A program made the position numbers and the translations under genes. The notes under the pieces are model-generated. The model saw only the letters and a list, made by a program, of their open reading frames with translations. It was not told the DNA's origin and made no database searches. This document shows, piece after piece, positions 1 to 9,310 of a stretch of 19,314 nucleotides of DNA (positions are counted from its first letter, which is position 1; the number at the start of each line of letters is the position of its first letter). Source of the stretch: Actinomycetota bacterium (GTDB taxonomy: Bacteria > Actinomycetota > Actinomycetes > Nanopelagicales > Nanopelagicaceae); NCBI GenBank assembly GCA_026392775.1, contig JAPLBK010000108.1, positions 1 to 19,314 on the forward strand. Reading direction: 5' to 3'.

Positions 1-501
1 ACCCAGTGCGCATGCTTTCTCAACCCACTCAATTGCATCAATACCTGTGCCCTCTCGGCCACCATGAGTTGTTACTTCAAAACCAGAATCTGTCCGAGCA
101 CGACGAGCATCAACTGAGAGAACAAGTACTTGGGAACCAAAGCGATCTGTGATTTCAGCAATTAACTCTGGACGTGCAATGGCTGCAGTATTAATTGAAA
201 CTTTATCCGCACCTGCTCGTAACAATCGATCAACATCGGCAACATTTCTAATTCCTCCACCAACGGTGAGTGGAATAAATACTTGCTCAGCCGTGCGGCG
301 CACAACATCTAGAGTTGTCTCACGCCCATCAACGCTTGCTGAAATATCAAGAAAAGTTAACTCATCGGCACCTTCTGCTCCATAAAGAGCAGCCATTTCA
401 ACTGGATCCCCTGCATCAACTAGGTTTGTGAAGTTAACACCCTTAACCACGCGTCCGTCAGTGACATCTAGGCAAGGAATTATTCGAACTGAAAGTGTCA
501 T
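1..501 (-). CDS. hisF: Imidazole glycerol phosphate synthase cyclase subunit HisF (partial, C-terminus outside window)
   Basis: This is the cyclase half of the HisF-HisH complex. It uses ammonia from HisH to turn PRFAR into imidazole glycerol phosphate and AICAR in cytoplasmic histidine synthesis. Only the first 167 residues are visible; the frame is open to the left edge. The N-terminus [13 protein letters not shown] is typical of HisF. Asp12 (CLDV) and Asp131 (SVDARR) match the two catalytic aspartates of the beta/alpha barrel, and the phosphate-loop stretch TVGGGIRN lies at about 79-86. The ATG at 501 overlaps the priA stop by 4 nt (ATGA), with AGGA just upstream, which fixes the start. 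It is the last visible gene of the hisD-C-B-H-A-F run. The full family length is about 250 residues, so roughly a third is missing. Confidence 0.96.
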   Translation of the reverse strand, partial: MTLSVRIIPCLDVTDGRVVKGVNFTNLVDAGDPVEMAALYGAEGADELTFLDISASVDGRETTLDVVRRTAEQVFIPLTVGGGIRNVADVDRLLRAGADKVSINTAAIARPELIAEITDRFGSQVLVLSVDARRARTDSGFEVTTHGGREGTGIDAIEWVEKACALG

Positions 502-1223
502 CGTCCTGTAACTTTCAGCGCTTCTTGCAAGGTAAAGGCACCGGCGTAAAAAGCTTTACCGACGATTGCCCCTTCAACACCTGTTGAATTCAGATCACAC
601 AAAGCTTGAATATCGATTAAAGAAGAGATTCCACCGCTAGCCACAACTGGTTTAGATGTTGCTGCACACACAGATTTGAGTAGTTCTAAATTTGGTCCAG
701 CAAGCGTGCCATCTTTTGTCACATCAGTGACTACATAGCGAACACAACCATCTTTATCTAACCTTGAAAGCGTTTCAAAGAGATCTCCGCCCTCTTTGGT
801 CCATCCACGTGCAGCAAGAACATGACCGCGCACATCAAGTCCAACAGCAATACGATCTCCGAATTCACCAATGACTCGCGCAGTCCATTCAGGATCCTCT
901 AGCGCTGCAGTTCCAAGATTTACACGTGCACACCCTGTTGCAAGTGCTCTGCCCAAAGATTCATCATCTCTAATGCCACCAGAGAGCTCCACCTTTATAT
1001 CTAAAGCTCCAACAACCTCTGCTAGTAACGCTGCGTTGCTACCACGACCAAAAGCAGCATCTAGATCAACTAAGTGCAACCATTCAGCGCCAGCTGCTTG
1101 AAACTCAAGTGCAACTTCTAACGGGGCTCCATAAATACTCTCTTTAGCAAGTTCTCCTTGCACTAAGCGCACAGCACGTCCATCTTTCACATCAACTGCA
1201 GGTAGAAGTTCTAGGTAACTCAT
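498..1223 (-). CDS. priA: Phosphoribosyl isomerase A (HisA, PriA type)
   Basis: This (beta/alpha)8-barrel isomerase converts ProFAR to PRFAR in histidine synthesis. In many actinobacteria the PriA form also does the TrpF step of tryptophan synthesis. The protein has 241 residues. Visible catalytic positions are Asp11 (PAVDV), Arg19, Asp130 (GLDVRG), Arg139 and Trp141 (ARGWT) and Asp171 (VTKDGT). The RGWT segment and the [13 protein letters not shown] stretch resemble actinobacterial PriA rather than enterobacterial HisA. I chose the ATG at 1223 because it forms an ATGA overlap with the hisH stop, has an AAGG ribosome site about 6 nt upstream, and gives the standard [12 protein letters not shown] start; a TTG at 1238 would add five odd residues. 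Dual TrpF activity is inferred; no trpF lies in this window. Confidence 0.95.
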   Translation of the reverse strand: MSYLELLPAVDVKDGRAVRLVQGELAKESIYGAPLEVALEFQAAGAEWLHLVDLDAAFGRGSNAALLAEVVGALDIKVELSGGIRDDESLGRALATGCARVNLGTAALEDPEWTARVIGEFGDRIAVGLDVRGHVLAARGWTKEGGDLFETLSRLDKDGCVRYVVTDVTKDGTLAGPNLELLKSVCAATSKPVVASGGISSLIDIQALCDLNSTGVEGAIVGKAFYAGAFTLQEALKVTGR

Positions 1224-1822
1224 AGCGCCTTCACCCAATTCTTAATTAATGCTAATCCAGCATCCCCTGATTTCTCTGGATGAAATTGCGTTGCCGAAAC
1301 ATAGCCATCTTCAACTGCGGCTAAAAACTTTTCACCATGAACACTCCACCCCTGCATTTTCCCCACCGATTTCTTGGCTGCATATGAGTGAACAAAATAA
1401 AATGATTCCCCTGCAACACCTTTGAAGAGCGTGGAGTTCGGATCACTCTCAAGGCTATTCCAGCCCATGTGAGGAAGTATCGGTGCATTAAGGCGAGAAA
1501 CTTCACCTTCCCACACTCCAACCCCAGCATGATTCCCATTTTCACCATGCTCACTGCCCTCTTGAAAAAGAATCTGCATACCAATACAAATTCCTAAGAT
1601 TGGTCTTTCATTAGAAATTCGTTCACGGATAACTGCCGCACCATCAACAGTTCTTAAACCCTGCATACAAGCAGCAAAAGCACCAACACCTGGAACAACG
1701 AGGCCATCAGCTTCAAGTGCTACGGCGCGATCTGCCGTGACAACGACATCGACACCTGAGGTAGCAAATGCTCTTTGCGCCGAACGTAAGTTGCCTGAAC
1801 CATAATCAAGAATTGCGATCAA
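1220..1822 (-). CDS. hisH: Imidazole glycerol phosphate synthase glutaminase subunit HisH
   Basis: This class I glutamine amidotransferase hydrolyses glutamine and channels ammonia to HisF. It has 200 residues, the usual size. The triad is visible: nucleophile Cys79 in GICIGMQ, and His181 and Glu183 in QFHPEKSG. The N-terminus [14 protein letters not shown] and the HMGWN segment near 118 are also diagnostic. The start codon is TTG at 1822. It overlaps the hisB stop as TTGA and has AAAGG 6 nt upstream, so translation is probably coupled to hisB. It overlaps priA by 4 nt downstream, and hisF, its partner, follows after priA. I see nothing unusual beyond the rare start codon. Confidence 0.96.
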   Translation of the reverse strand: MIAILDYGSGNLRSAQRAFATSGVDVVVTADRAVALEADGLVVPGVGAFAACMQGLRTVDGAAVIRERISNERPILGICIGMQILFQEGSEHGENGNHAGVGVWEGEVSRLNAPILPHMGWNSLESDPNSTLFKGVAGESFYFVHSYAAKKSVGKMQGWSVHGEKFLAAVEDGYVSATQFHPEKSGDAGLALIKNWVKAL

Positions 1823-2403
1823 AGAGAGCCTTTAGTCGACGGGATACCTGCAACTCTTCCATCAAGTGAAACTGCATCGCGCAGTGCACGGGCAACTGCT
1901 TTGAATTGTGCTTCGAAAACATGGTGTGCATTTCTTCCTTCTAGCACACGAATATGCAAAGCAATGTGGGCTTCGGCAACTATTGATTCCCAAATATGTT
2001 TTCCAAGTGTGGTATCAAAAGTTCCAATGATTTCAACAATCTCTGGCTGGCGGTGAACTAGATATGGACGACCAGAGAGATCGACAGCTGCTTGAACTAA
2101 AACCTCATCAAGTGGAACCATGGAATCACCGAAGCGACGAATGCCAGCCTTATCCCCTAACGCCTCACGTAGGGCTTGGCCAAATGCTAGTGATGTGTCT
2201 TCAACGCTATGGTGAGAATCAACCTCAACATCACCTGTTGTCTTGATCGTGAGATTAAAGCCAGAGTGCTTACCTAGCTGGGACATCATGTGGTCAAAAA
2301 ATGGCACACCTGTTGAAACGTCGATCACGCCCTGTCCATCTAAATTAAGCTCAACTAAAACATGTGACTCTTTAGTTTCTCTTTCGACTCGTGCTGTTCT
2401 CAT
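1819..2403 (-). CDS. hisB: Imidazoleglycerol-phosphate dehydratase (monofunctional HisB)
   Basis: This manganese-dependent dehydratase makes imidazole acetol phosphate from imidazole glycerol phosphate. It has 194 residues, the length of the stand-alone form; there is no fused histidinol phosphatase as in enterobacteria. The metal and substrate motifs are intact: FFDHM at 35-39, HHSVEDT at 64-70 and NAHHVFEAQFKA at about 158-169 with His160, His161 and Glu164. The ATG at 2403 has AAGGAGAGG upstream, a strong ribosome site directly after the hisC stop. It lies 12 nt downstream of hisC and overlaps hisH by 4 nt. The phosphatase step must be supplied by another gene outside this window. Confidence 0.97.
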   Translation of the reverse strand: MRTARVERETKESHVLVELNLDGQGVIDVSTGVPFFDHMMSQLGKHSGFNLTIKTTGDVEVDSHHSVEDTSLAFGQALREALGDKAGIRRFGDSMVPLDEVLVQAAVDLSGRPYLVHRQPEIVEIIGTFDTTLGKHIWESIVAEAHIALHIRVLEGRNAHHVFEAQFKAVARALRDAVSLDGRVAGIPSTKGSL

Positions 2404-2415
2404 GATGGCCTCTCC

Positions 2416-3501
2416 TTAGATGAGTTCTTTTAATGCAGATATAAATAATGTGTTTTCGGCTTCATTGCCAACAGTTACGCGCAAATACCCTGGTAGGCCG
2501 ACATCTCGAATTAGGACGCCTTTACCTAGTAATTCATCCCAAAGTTTAGGGGCATCGACGCTAAATCCTGTAAATAGGATGAAGTTTGCGCTGCTGGGCA
2601 CAGTCGCAAGGCCCAATGCATGTAGTTGGGCAGTCAATGACTCCCGAGCTTGTATTAACTCAGAGACATATCCCAGTAGTTCATCTTTAAAATCAATAGC
2701 AACTGATGCCGCTGCTTGAGTCAGCGCACTTAAGTGATACGGCAATCTCACAAGCATTATCGCATCTTTGACCGAACTATCACTGACCAGGTATCCCACT
2801 CGGGCCCCTGCAAATGCAAATGCCTTACTCATTGTCCGAATCACAACAACATGAGGATTATTAGCAATAAGTGTTACTGCAGATTGCTCTGAAGAGAACT
2901 CAGCATAAGCCTCATCAACGATTAGTAGCCCGCCTACTTGGGCCACAGCGTTAGCAAGTAACTTAATTTGCGAGAGCGAAACTGAGCCACCAGTTGGATT
3001 ATTTGGTGTGGTAATAAAAGTGAGTACTGGCTTTGTTTCGGCAATCTGCTTAGTTGCCATTTCAACATTGAGGGAGAAATCTGCATTTCGTCTTCCATCA
3101 ATCCAGGTAGTCCCACACACCTTTGCAATCAGTGGGTGCATTGAATATGAGGGTGTAAAGCCAAGTGCACTACCCTGCCCAAAAGCTAAAAAGATAGATT
3201 GAATAATTTCATTACTACCATTAGCTGCCCAGATATTATCGAGCGTGAACTTCATTTGAGAAGTTGAATTGATATACCCGGCTAACTTGCTACGAAGATC
3301 ATTGGCATCACGATCGGGGTAGCGATTCAGCTTGGCTGCAACACCCAACACGGCATCAGCAATGGCTTTCTGCAGAGCAGGTGAAGGTGAATATGGATTT
3401 TCATTAGTGTTAAGTGATGCCTGTGCAGGAATTTGTGGGGCTCCATATGGCGTAAGCGGAGTTAACTCCTTACGCAGTGGCAACCAAGTTGGCCAACTCA
3501 T
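2416..3501 (-). CDS. hisC: Histidinol-phosphate aminotransferase HisC
   Basis: This PLP-dependent class I/II aminotransferase transfers an amino group from glutamate to imidazole acetol phosphate, giving histidinol phosphate. It has 361 residues, normal for the family. Visible motifs are the N-terminal LNTNENPY, RYPD near 60-63, TTPNNPTG at 164-171, DEAYAEF with Asp196 (contacts the PLP pyridine nitrogen), and SKAFAFAGAR with Lys226 as the Schiff-base lysine. The ATG at 3501 follows the hisD stop with zero spacing (TAAATG), and GGAG inside the end of hisD serves as ribosome site, so coupling is likely. The broader family includes aromatic aminotransferases, but the place between hisD and hisB makes HisC the clear choice. 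Confidence 0.96.
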   Translation of the reverse strand: MSWPTWLPLRKELTPLTPYGAPQIPAQASLNTNENPYSPSPALQKAIADAVLGVAAKLNRYPDRDANDLRSKLAGYINSTSQMKFTLDNIWAANGSNEIIQSIFLAFGQGSALGFTPSYSMHPLIAKVCGTTWIDGRRNADFSLNVEMATKQIAETKPVLTFITTPNNPTGGSVSLSQIKLLANAVAQVGGLLIVDEAYAEFSSEQSAVTLIANNPHVVVIRTMSKAFAFAGARVGYLVSDSSVKDAIMLVRLPYHLSALTQAAASVAIDFKDELLGYVSELIQARESLTAQLHALGLATVPSSANFILFTGFSVDAPKLWDELLGKGVLIRDVGLPGYLRVTVGNEAENTLFISALKELI

Positions 3502-4809
3502 TTATGAATTCTCCAATCTGATAGTCATCGCTTGTCCGTGGGCAGGTAGGTCTTCAGAATTTGCTAAGGTCACAACGGTTGGAACTAAATCAGTGAAAGC
3601 TTTTTCACTGTATTCAATAAAGTGCAGTCCACGCAGAAATGTCTGAACTGATAAGCCACTTGAGTGACAAGCACATCCACCCGTAGGCAATACGTGATTA
3701 GAGCCCGCTGAGTAATCTCCTAGAGAGACTGGTGCGAAGCGCCCAATAAATACTGCTCCAGCATTTCTAATCTTTGAAGCATCTTCTCGTGCATTCTTGG
3801 TCTGGATTTCTAAATGTTCTGCGGCATAGGCATTGACAACATCAATCCCTTGCTTCATGTCATCAACTAAGACAATTGCTGACTGAACTCCAGACAAAGC
3901 AGAAGTAATACGATCTTTGTGCTTGGTCTTACTTACTTGTATTTTTAATTCGGCCTCAACGTCTTTGGCTAGCTCAATTGAATCTGTTACCAAAATAGCT
4001 GCAGCAATAACATCGTGCTCTGCTTGGCTAATCAAATCTGCAGCAACATTGCTTGCTCGCGCGGAAGAATCTGCAAGAATTGCTATCTCGGTTGGTCCAG
4101 CCTCTGAGTCAATTCCAATTACCCCCCGTAGGGCTCGCTTAGCTGCAGCAACATAGATATTGCCCGGTCCCGTAACAAGATCACTCTTCTCACACAAACC
4201 TTCAACACCATAAGCAAACATTGCAATCGCCTGGGCTCCCCCAACGGCATATACCTCAGTAATACCAAGAAGTGCGCACGTGGCCAAAATAGTTGGATGA
4301 GGTAATCCTGCAAACTCTTTTTGAGGCGGTGAGGCAACAGCTATTGATGAAACTTTTGCGATTTGAGCGGGGACAACATTCATCACAACGCTGCTTGGAT
4401 AAACCGCACGACCGCCTGGAACATATAGGCCCACACGATCAACTGGAATCCACTTCTCAGTAACACTTCCTCCATCAACTACAGTTGTTGTTTTATCCGC
4501 TCTCACCTGATCATTGTGAACTTTTCTCACTCGCTCAATAGAAATCTCGAGTGCAGTTCGGATTGCAGGCTCTAATGATGCTAAGGCCGAATCTAAAGCC
4601 TTCTGTGGCACACGAATCGAGACTGGAGTAACCCCATCAAATTCTTGAGCCAACTTAATGAGTTCGCTTTCACCACTGGTTTTTACGCGATGTAAAATTG
4701 GCTCAACCAAGGCCATAGCTTGGGCAACATCTAAAAGCGCACGCGGAAGTTCGGCGTTGTATCCAGCCTTATTGAGGGCTTTGCCACGAAGATCAACTGT
4801 GCGAATCAC
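3502..4809 (-). CDS. hisD: Histidinol dehydrogenase HisD
   Basis: This zinc enzyme carries out the last two NAD-linked oxidations, histidinol to histidine. It has 435 residues, full length. The zinc ligand set is visible as Gln262 and His265 (ISQAEHD), Asp365 (LGDYSAG) and His424 (PAHGQA). The catalytic pair is Glu331-His332 (AAEHLEI), and the signature [13 protein letters not shown] lies at about 235-247. The start is a GTG at 4809. No Shine-Dalgarno is visible upstream. Instead TACAAT sits exactly where a -10 element would make the G of GTG the first transcribed base, so a leaderless mRNA is possible. It is first of the his genes and lies 42 nt after dnaE. Confidence 0.96.
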   Translation of the reverse strand: MIRTVDLRGKALNKAGYNAELPRALLDVAQAMALVEPILHRVKTSGESELIKLAQEFDGVTPVSIRVPQKALDSALASLEPAIRTALEISIERVRKVHNDQVRADKTTTVVDGGSVTEKWIPVDRVGLYVPGGRAVYPSSVVMNVVPAQIAKVSSIAVASPPQKEFAGLPHPTILATCALLGITEVYAVGGAQAIAMFAYGVEGLCEKSDLVTGPGNIYVAAAKRALRGVIGIDSEAGPTEIAILADSSARASNVAADLISQAEHDVIAAAILVTDSIELAKDVEAELKIQVSKTKHKDRITSALSGVQSAIVLVDDMKQGIDVVNAYAAEHLEIQTKNAREDASKIRNAGAVFIGRFAPVSLGDYSAGSNHVLPTGGCACHSSGLSVQTFLRGLHFIEYSEKAFTDLVPTVVTLANSEDLPAHGQAMTIRLENS

Positions 4810-4815
4810 ATGCCA

Positions 4816-4821
4816 ATTGTA
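4816..4821 (-). promoter_or_regulatory. Candidate -10 element for a leaderless hisD transcript
   Basis: The minus strand reads TACAAT, close to the TANNNT/TATAAT consensus. It ends 6 nt before the hisD GTG, so position +1 would fall on the first base of the start codon. No ribosome-binding site is present in the 42-nt gap after dnaE, which fits a leaderless start. I see no good -35 hexamer at 17-19 nt. Leaderless mRNAs are common in actinobacteria; use of this site is inference. Confidence 0.45.
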
Positions 4822-4851
4822 ACGGCTGTGCTCTGCACGATGGACTTGGAT

Positions 4852-7800
4852 TTAAACCAGGCAGTTAGGCCCAAGAATTGATTTCAAATCTGCGCTCAAT
4901 GATGGAGAAGCTGTGACCGATGCATCAATCTTCATAACGGTGCTGCTTCCATTTTCGCCCAAGGAAAGATGAACTTCTCGCTTTCCAGGATGTGAACGCA
5001 GGATTTCCTTAATGCGATCAACCACAGGTGGTGTGCATTGAGACATTGGAATTGAAATTACTAAAGGACCACTTGGGCCTGCTGAAATATCTGGCATCGA
5101 CATTTCAAGGGCAGTAAATCGCAGATTCTCTTCACGGCGATCAACGCGACCACGAACGGTCACTATTCGATCCTCAGTTAATGACATTGAATATTGATTG
5201 TAGGTATTTGAGAAGAAGAGAACTTCAAGGGATCCCTCAAGATCTTCAATCGTCACAACGGCCCAAGAAGCACCTTGCCTTGAAACTTTTCGAGTGACGC
5301 TGGTAATTAAGCCTCCGATAGTGACAACGGATTCATGTTGAGCGCCTTCATCAACTAGTTCGCTGATAGACATGTCTGTGTTTGCTCGAAGCACGTGTTC
5401 AACCCCTAAGAGCGGATGATCAGAAACATATAGTCCTAGCATCTCACGCTCATAACTGAGCAACATCGCCTTATCCCACTCACCTGTTGGTATCTCTATA
5501 TCCAAACCTGAAACTTCTGTAATAGCTTCCCCACCAAATAGATCAAACTGACCGATAGCCTCGGCTCGCTTGCTCTCAATTACTGAATCAATTGCTTCAA
5601 GGTGAACAGCAATCAAACCTTTACGAGTTGATCCTAGAGAGCCAAATGCTCCAGCTTTAATCAAAGATTCAATCGTTTTCTTATTACACACTTGTGCATC
5701 AACTTTTGCCAAGAAATCACCAAATGAAGCGAAACGCCCTTTACTCTCACGCGCTGCTTTAATGGATGCAACGACTCCCTCACCAACATTTCTAATCGCT
5801 GCAAGACCAAAGCGAATATCTTTCCCACGCGGGGTGTATTCACCATTTGATTCATTGACATCAGGTGGCAACACATTGATACCCATGCGGCGGCACTCAC
5901 TCAAATACAGAGCTGATTTATCTTTATCGTCTCTAACACTAGTTAAAAGCGCAGCCATGTATTCAGTTGGATAATTAGTTTTTAGATAAGCGGTCCAATA
6001 TGAAACGACGCCATACCCTGCAGAGTGAGCGCGGTTGAAAGCGTAATCAGAGAATGGAATAAGAACGTCCCATAAGCGTTTGATTGCTGTAGTTGAAAAA
6101 CCATTTGCCTTCATCCCCGCTTCAAAAGGAATGTATTCCTTATCCAAAATATCTTTGTTCTTCTTACCCATTGCCTTACGCAAAAGATCTGCACGCCCCA
6201 GAGAGAAACCAGCAACCTTTTGGGCAATTGCCATTACTTGTTCCTGATAAACAATCAGACCATATGTGTCACCAAGAATCTCTTGTAATGGTTGTGAAAG
6301 TTCTTGGTGAATAGGTTCAACTGGCTTGCGCTTATTTTTGCGATCGGCGTAGTTGTTATGTGCATTCTCACCCATAGGACCTGGACGATAGAGAGCAATA
6401 ACAGCTGAGATATCTTCAAATGAATCAGGCGACATGGATTTAAGCAAAGCTCGCATTGGCCCACCATCGAGTTGGAAGACGCCGAGCGTGTCACCTCGAG
6501 AGAGTAGCTCATATGTCTTTTTATCATCGAGTTTTAAATCCTCTAACACCACATCAATATTTTGATTCTCTTTTATATTTAATAAGGCATCATCTAAAAC
6601 AGAGAGATTTCGAAGCCCCAAGAAGTCCATCTTGAGTAAGCCAATAGATTCACAAGCACCCATATCGAACTGCGTAATGATCGCACCATCTGCTTCACGG
6701 CGATGGATAGGAATAATATCGAGCAATGGTTCGCGAGAGAGAATAACTCCAGCTGCGTGAACACCCCACTGGCGCTTTAAACCCTCAAGACCACGGGCCG
6801 TATCAACCACTCGCTTTGAATCTGGATCTGATTCATAAAGGGAGCGGAACTCCCCCGCTTCACCGTAGCGATCATCTTTAAAGTCAAATATCCCGGCAAG
6901 AGAAATATCTTTGCCCATCACAGATGGGGGTAGAGCCTTTGTTAATTTCTCACCAATGACATATGGATAACCAAGCACGCGTGTTGAGTCCTTAATTGCT
7001 TGCTTGGATTTAATAGTTCCATAGGTGATGATCTGAGCAACTCGATCTTCACCATATTTATTAGTTGCATAACGAATCATTTCGCCGCGACGACGCTCAT
7101 CAAAGTCCAAGTCGATATCAGGCATGGAGATACGTTCTGGATTAAGAAAGCGCTCGAACAAAAGTCCATGCTCAAGTGGATCTAAGCCAGTGATACCCAG
7201 TGAATAGGCAACTAAAGAGCCAGGTGCAGAACCTCGACCTGGGCCTACTCGAATACCAACTTTCTTGGCATGTCCGACTAAGTCAGCAACAACAAGGAAG
7301 TAACCCGGAAAGCCCATCTTCTCCATCACGGCAAGTTCATAATCAAGACGAGATTCATGGGCTGGCGTGAGCTTTGCGCCTAAACGCTCTTTCATGCCTC
7401 GAACTGCTTCTTTCTTAAGCCATGAATCCTCTGTCTCTCCAGCTGGAACATTAAATTGTGGAAGGAGGTTTTCATTTTCTCGCATCGTCACATCGCAGCG
7501 CTCGGCAATTAGTAATGTGTTATCGCAACTCTCGGGAATGTCTTTAAAGAGCTCTCGCATCTGCGCCGGAGTCTTGACATAGAAAGAGTCGTTATCGAAT
7601 TTAAATCGCTTGGGATCTGCCAATGTGGAACCTGATTGAACACATAGCAAGGCCTCATGGGCTCCAGAATCTGCTTGCAGTGTGTAGTGCAGATCATTGG
7701 TTGCAAGCAGTGGAAGGCCTAACTCTTTTCCAAGCTTGAGCAAGTCAGCTTTGACACGGCTTTCAATATCAATGCCGTGATCCATCAGTTCTAAAAAGAA

Positions 7801-8349
7801 ATTGCCTTCACCAAAAATATCTCGATAATCACCAGCGGCCTTGATTGCCTCTTTATATGCACCCATACGCAAGCGCGTTTGAATCTCTCCACCAGGACAA
7901 CCAGTTGTTGCAATTAGCCCCTTGGAATATTGAGCTAGAAGTTCTCGATCCATGCGGGGCTTGTAGTAATAACCTTCAAGAGATGCAAGTGATGACAAGC
8001 GAAAGAGATTACCTAGGCCAACATTGTTTTCAGCTAAAATAGTCATGTGCGTGTAAGCACCACCACCTGAAACATCATCTTCACCGCCGCTAGCCCACTG
8101 CACTCTCTTTTTATCAAAGCGAGATTCAGGGGCGACGTAGGCTTCAATTCCAATAATTGGCTTAACGCCCACTTTTTTCGCTTGCTTGTAAAACTCATAG
8201 GCGCCAAATACATTTCCATGATCTGTCATTGCAATTGCCGGCATTCCCTGTCTGGCAACTTCTTGCATTAAATCGGGAACACGTGCTGCACCATCGAGCA
8301 TTGAATACTCAGTATGGACGTGCAGATGTACGAAATTCTCAGAAGTCAT
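4852..8349 (-). CDS. dnaE: DNA polymerase III alpha subunit DnaE
   Basis: This is the replicative polymerase catalytic subunit, with 1165 residues. The N-terminal PHP domain (about 5-275) keeps all nine expected metal ligands: His10, His12, Asp19, His44, Glu69, His101, Cys151, Asp219 and His221. The palm motif PDIDLDFDE gives Asp411 and Asp413, and KMDFLGL carries the third acidic residue. Helix-hairpin-helix and OB-fold regions follow (VTIGGLITSVTRKVSRQG is the OB start). The ATG at 8349 gives the normal MTSENFVHLHVHTEYS start. The gap after the rluD-type gene is 19 nt and lacks a clear ribosome site; TAATCT there could be a -10 for a very short leader. A replicative DnaE1 is favoured over DnaE2 by the intact PHP site and the lspA-rluD-dnaE context. 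Confidence 0.97.
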   Translation of the reverse strand: MTSENFVHLHVHTEYSMLDGAARVPDLMQEVARQGMPAIAMTDHGNVFGAYEFYKQAKKVGVKPIIGIEAYVAPESRFDKKRVQWASGGEDDVSGGGAYTHMTILAENNVGLGNLFRLSSLASLEGYYYKPRMDRELLAQYSKGLIATTGCPGGEIQTRLRMGAYKEAIKAAGDYRDIFGEGNFFLELMDHGIDIESRVKADLLKLGKELGLPLLATNDLHYTLQADSGAHEALLCVQSGSTLADPKRFKFDNDSFYVKTPAQMRELFKDIPESCDNTLLIAERCDVTMRENENLLPQFNVPAGETEDSWLKKEAVRGMKERLGAKLTPAHESRLDYELAVMEKMGFPGYFLVVADLVGHAKKVGIRVGPGRGSAPGSLVAYSLGITGLDPLEHGLLFERFLNPERISMPDIDLDFDERRRGEMIRYATNKYGEDRVAQIITYGTIKSKQAIKDSTRVLGYPYVIGEKLTKALPPSVMGKDISLAGIFDFKDDRYGEAGEFRSLYESDPDSKRVVDTARGLEGLKRQWGVHAAGVILSREPLLDIIPIHRREADGAIITQFDMGACESIGLLKMDFLGLRNLSVLDDALLNIKENQNIDVVLEDLKLDDKKTYELLSRGDTLGVFQLDGGPMRALLKSMSPDSFEDISAVIALYRPGPMGENAHNNYADRKNKRKPVEPIHQELSQPLQEILGDTYGLIVYQEQVMAIAQKVAGFSLGRADLLRKAMGKKNKDILDKEYIPFEAGMKANGFSTTAIKRLWDVLIPFSDYAFNRAHSAGYGVVSYWTAYLKTNYPTEYMAALLTSVRDDKDKSALYLSECRRMGINVLPPDVNESNGEYTPRGKDIRFGLAAIRNVGEGVVASIKAARESKGRFASFGDFLAKVDAQVCNKKTIESLIKAGAFGSLGSTRKGLIAVHLEAIDSVIESKRAEAIGQFDLFGGEAITEVSGLDIEIPTGEWDKAMLLSYEREMLGLYVSDHPLLGVEHVLRANTDMSISELVDEGAQHESVVTIGGLITSVTRKVSRQGASWAVVTIEDLEGSLEVLFFSNTYNQYSMSLTEDRIVTVRGRVDRREENLRFTALEMSMPDISAGPSGPLVISIPMSQCTPPVVDRIKEILRSHPGKREVHLSLGENGSSTVMKIDASVTASPSLSADLKSILGPNCLV

Positions 8350-8368
8350 GGTGGTCGTAGATTATTAC

Positions 8369-9310
8369 TTAAGGCAGAACTGCATCAGATAGCAACGCTA
8401 ATGAGCGTGTGAGATCGGCTGGGTATGGCGCGCTAAAACTCAGGTGCTCGCCAGTAATCGGGTGGTCAAACATGAGCTCTTTGGCGTGTAGCCAAGGCCG
8501 TCTCATCTCTAGAGATTTAGCCAGTACCGGATCTGCCCCATAGGTAGTGTCTCCAACAAGTGGATGGTTAAGTGCAGAGAAGTGAACACGGATCTGGTGT
8601 GTGCGCCCAGTTTCTAACTCAACTTTTGCTAGAGAAACGCCGCGATAGAACTCAATGACTTCATAGTGCGTAATGGAGTCTTTTCCTGTTGCCACCACAG
8701 CAAAACGATGATCCTCTTTTGGATGCCGATCAATCGGAGCGTCAATTGTTCCAGTGGTGGGATCCATATGTCCTTGAATCAGCGCATGATAAATCTTGTC
8801 TACAGTGCGATTTCTAAAGGCATCCTTTAATACTGTAAATGCACGATCACTCTTTGCGACAATCATCAAGCCACTAGTGCCAACATCTAGGCGATGGACA
8901 ATTCCTTGTCGCTCTGCAGCCCCACTTGTTGAAATTGAATACCCGGCTGCCATTAATGCACCAACAACAGTTGGACCCATCCAGCCTGGACTTGGATGGG
9001 CAGCACATCCCACCGGCTTATCGATAACAACAATGGCATCATCGTCATAAACAATTGAAAGACCATCTAGTGGTGTCATGGGAATTGGATCTTGATTAAT
9101 AGGAGCTGGCATCAACACGTCAATTACTTGGTTTGCACTGACTCGATCAGATTTAGCCATAGCTTTTCCCGATGTAGTGATATCACCATCTTCTAATAGT
9201 TTGACGACAGCAGTGCGCGAAAGACCCAGCACACGAGTGAGAGCACTATCGATTCGCTCACCCGCCACGCCCTCTGGCACTGACAGTGTGCGCTGTTCTC
9301 GAGTGCTCAT
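8369..9310 (-). CDS. rluD: RluA/RluD-family 23S rRNA pseudouridine synthase
   Basis: This enzyme isomerises uridine to pseudouridine in rRNA, by family probably the large-subunit helix 69 sites, though target specificity cannot be read from sequence. It has 313 residues. An S4 RNA-binding domain occupies about 16-65 (ERIDSALTRVLGLSRTAVVK), and the catalytic domain follows. Catalytic Asp142 lies in HRLDVGTSGL, and the second signature GRTHQIRVHFS is near 230-240. The ATG at 9310 overlaps the lspA stop as ATGA, with AAGAAGAG upstream, so translational coupling to lspA is likely. The lspA-rluD-dnaE order is familiar from other actinobacteria. The symbol rluD is by family; RluA or RluC-like specificity is not excluded. 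Confidence 0.9.
   Translation of the reverse strand: MSTREQRTLSVPEGVAGERIDSALTRVLGLSRTAVVKLLEDGDITTSGKAMAKSDRVSANQVIDVLMPAPINQDPIPMTPLDGLSIVYDDDAIVVIDKPVGCAAHPSPGWMGPTVVGALMAAGYSISTSGAAERQGIVHRLDVGTSGLMIVAKSDRAFTVLKDAFRNRTVDKIYHALIQGHMDPTTGTIDAPIDRHPKEDHRFAVVATGKDSITHYEVIEFYRGVSLAKVELETGRTHQIRVHFSALNHPLVGDTTYGADPVLAKSLEMRRPWLHAKELMFDHPITGEHLSFSAPYPADLTRSLALLSDAVLP

Noticed and set aside
1224..1238. Longer PriA start at a TTG
   Set aside because: The ATG at 1223 has an ATGA overlap with hisH, an AAGG ribosome site and the family-typical N-terminus.
6255..6527. 90-residue alternative frame within dnaE and similar frames elsewhere
   Set aside because: Out-of-frame shadow of a clearly coding dnaE; composition is unlike a real protein.
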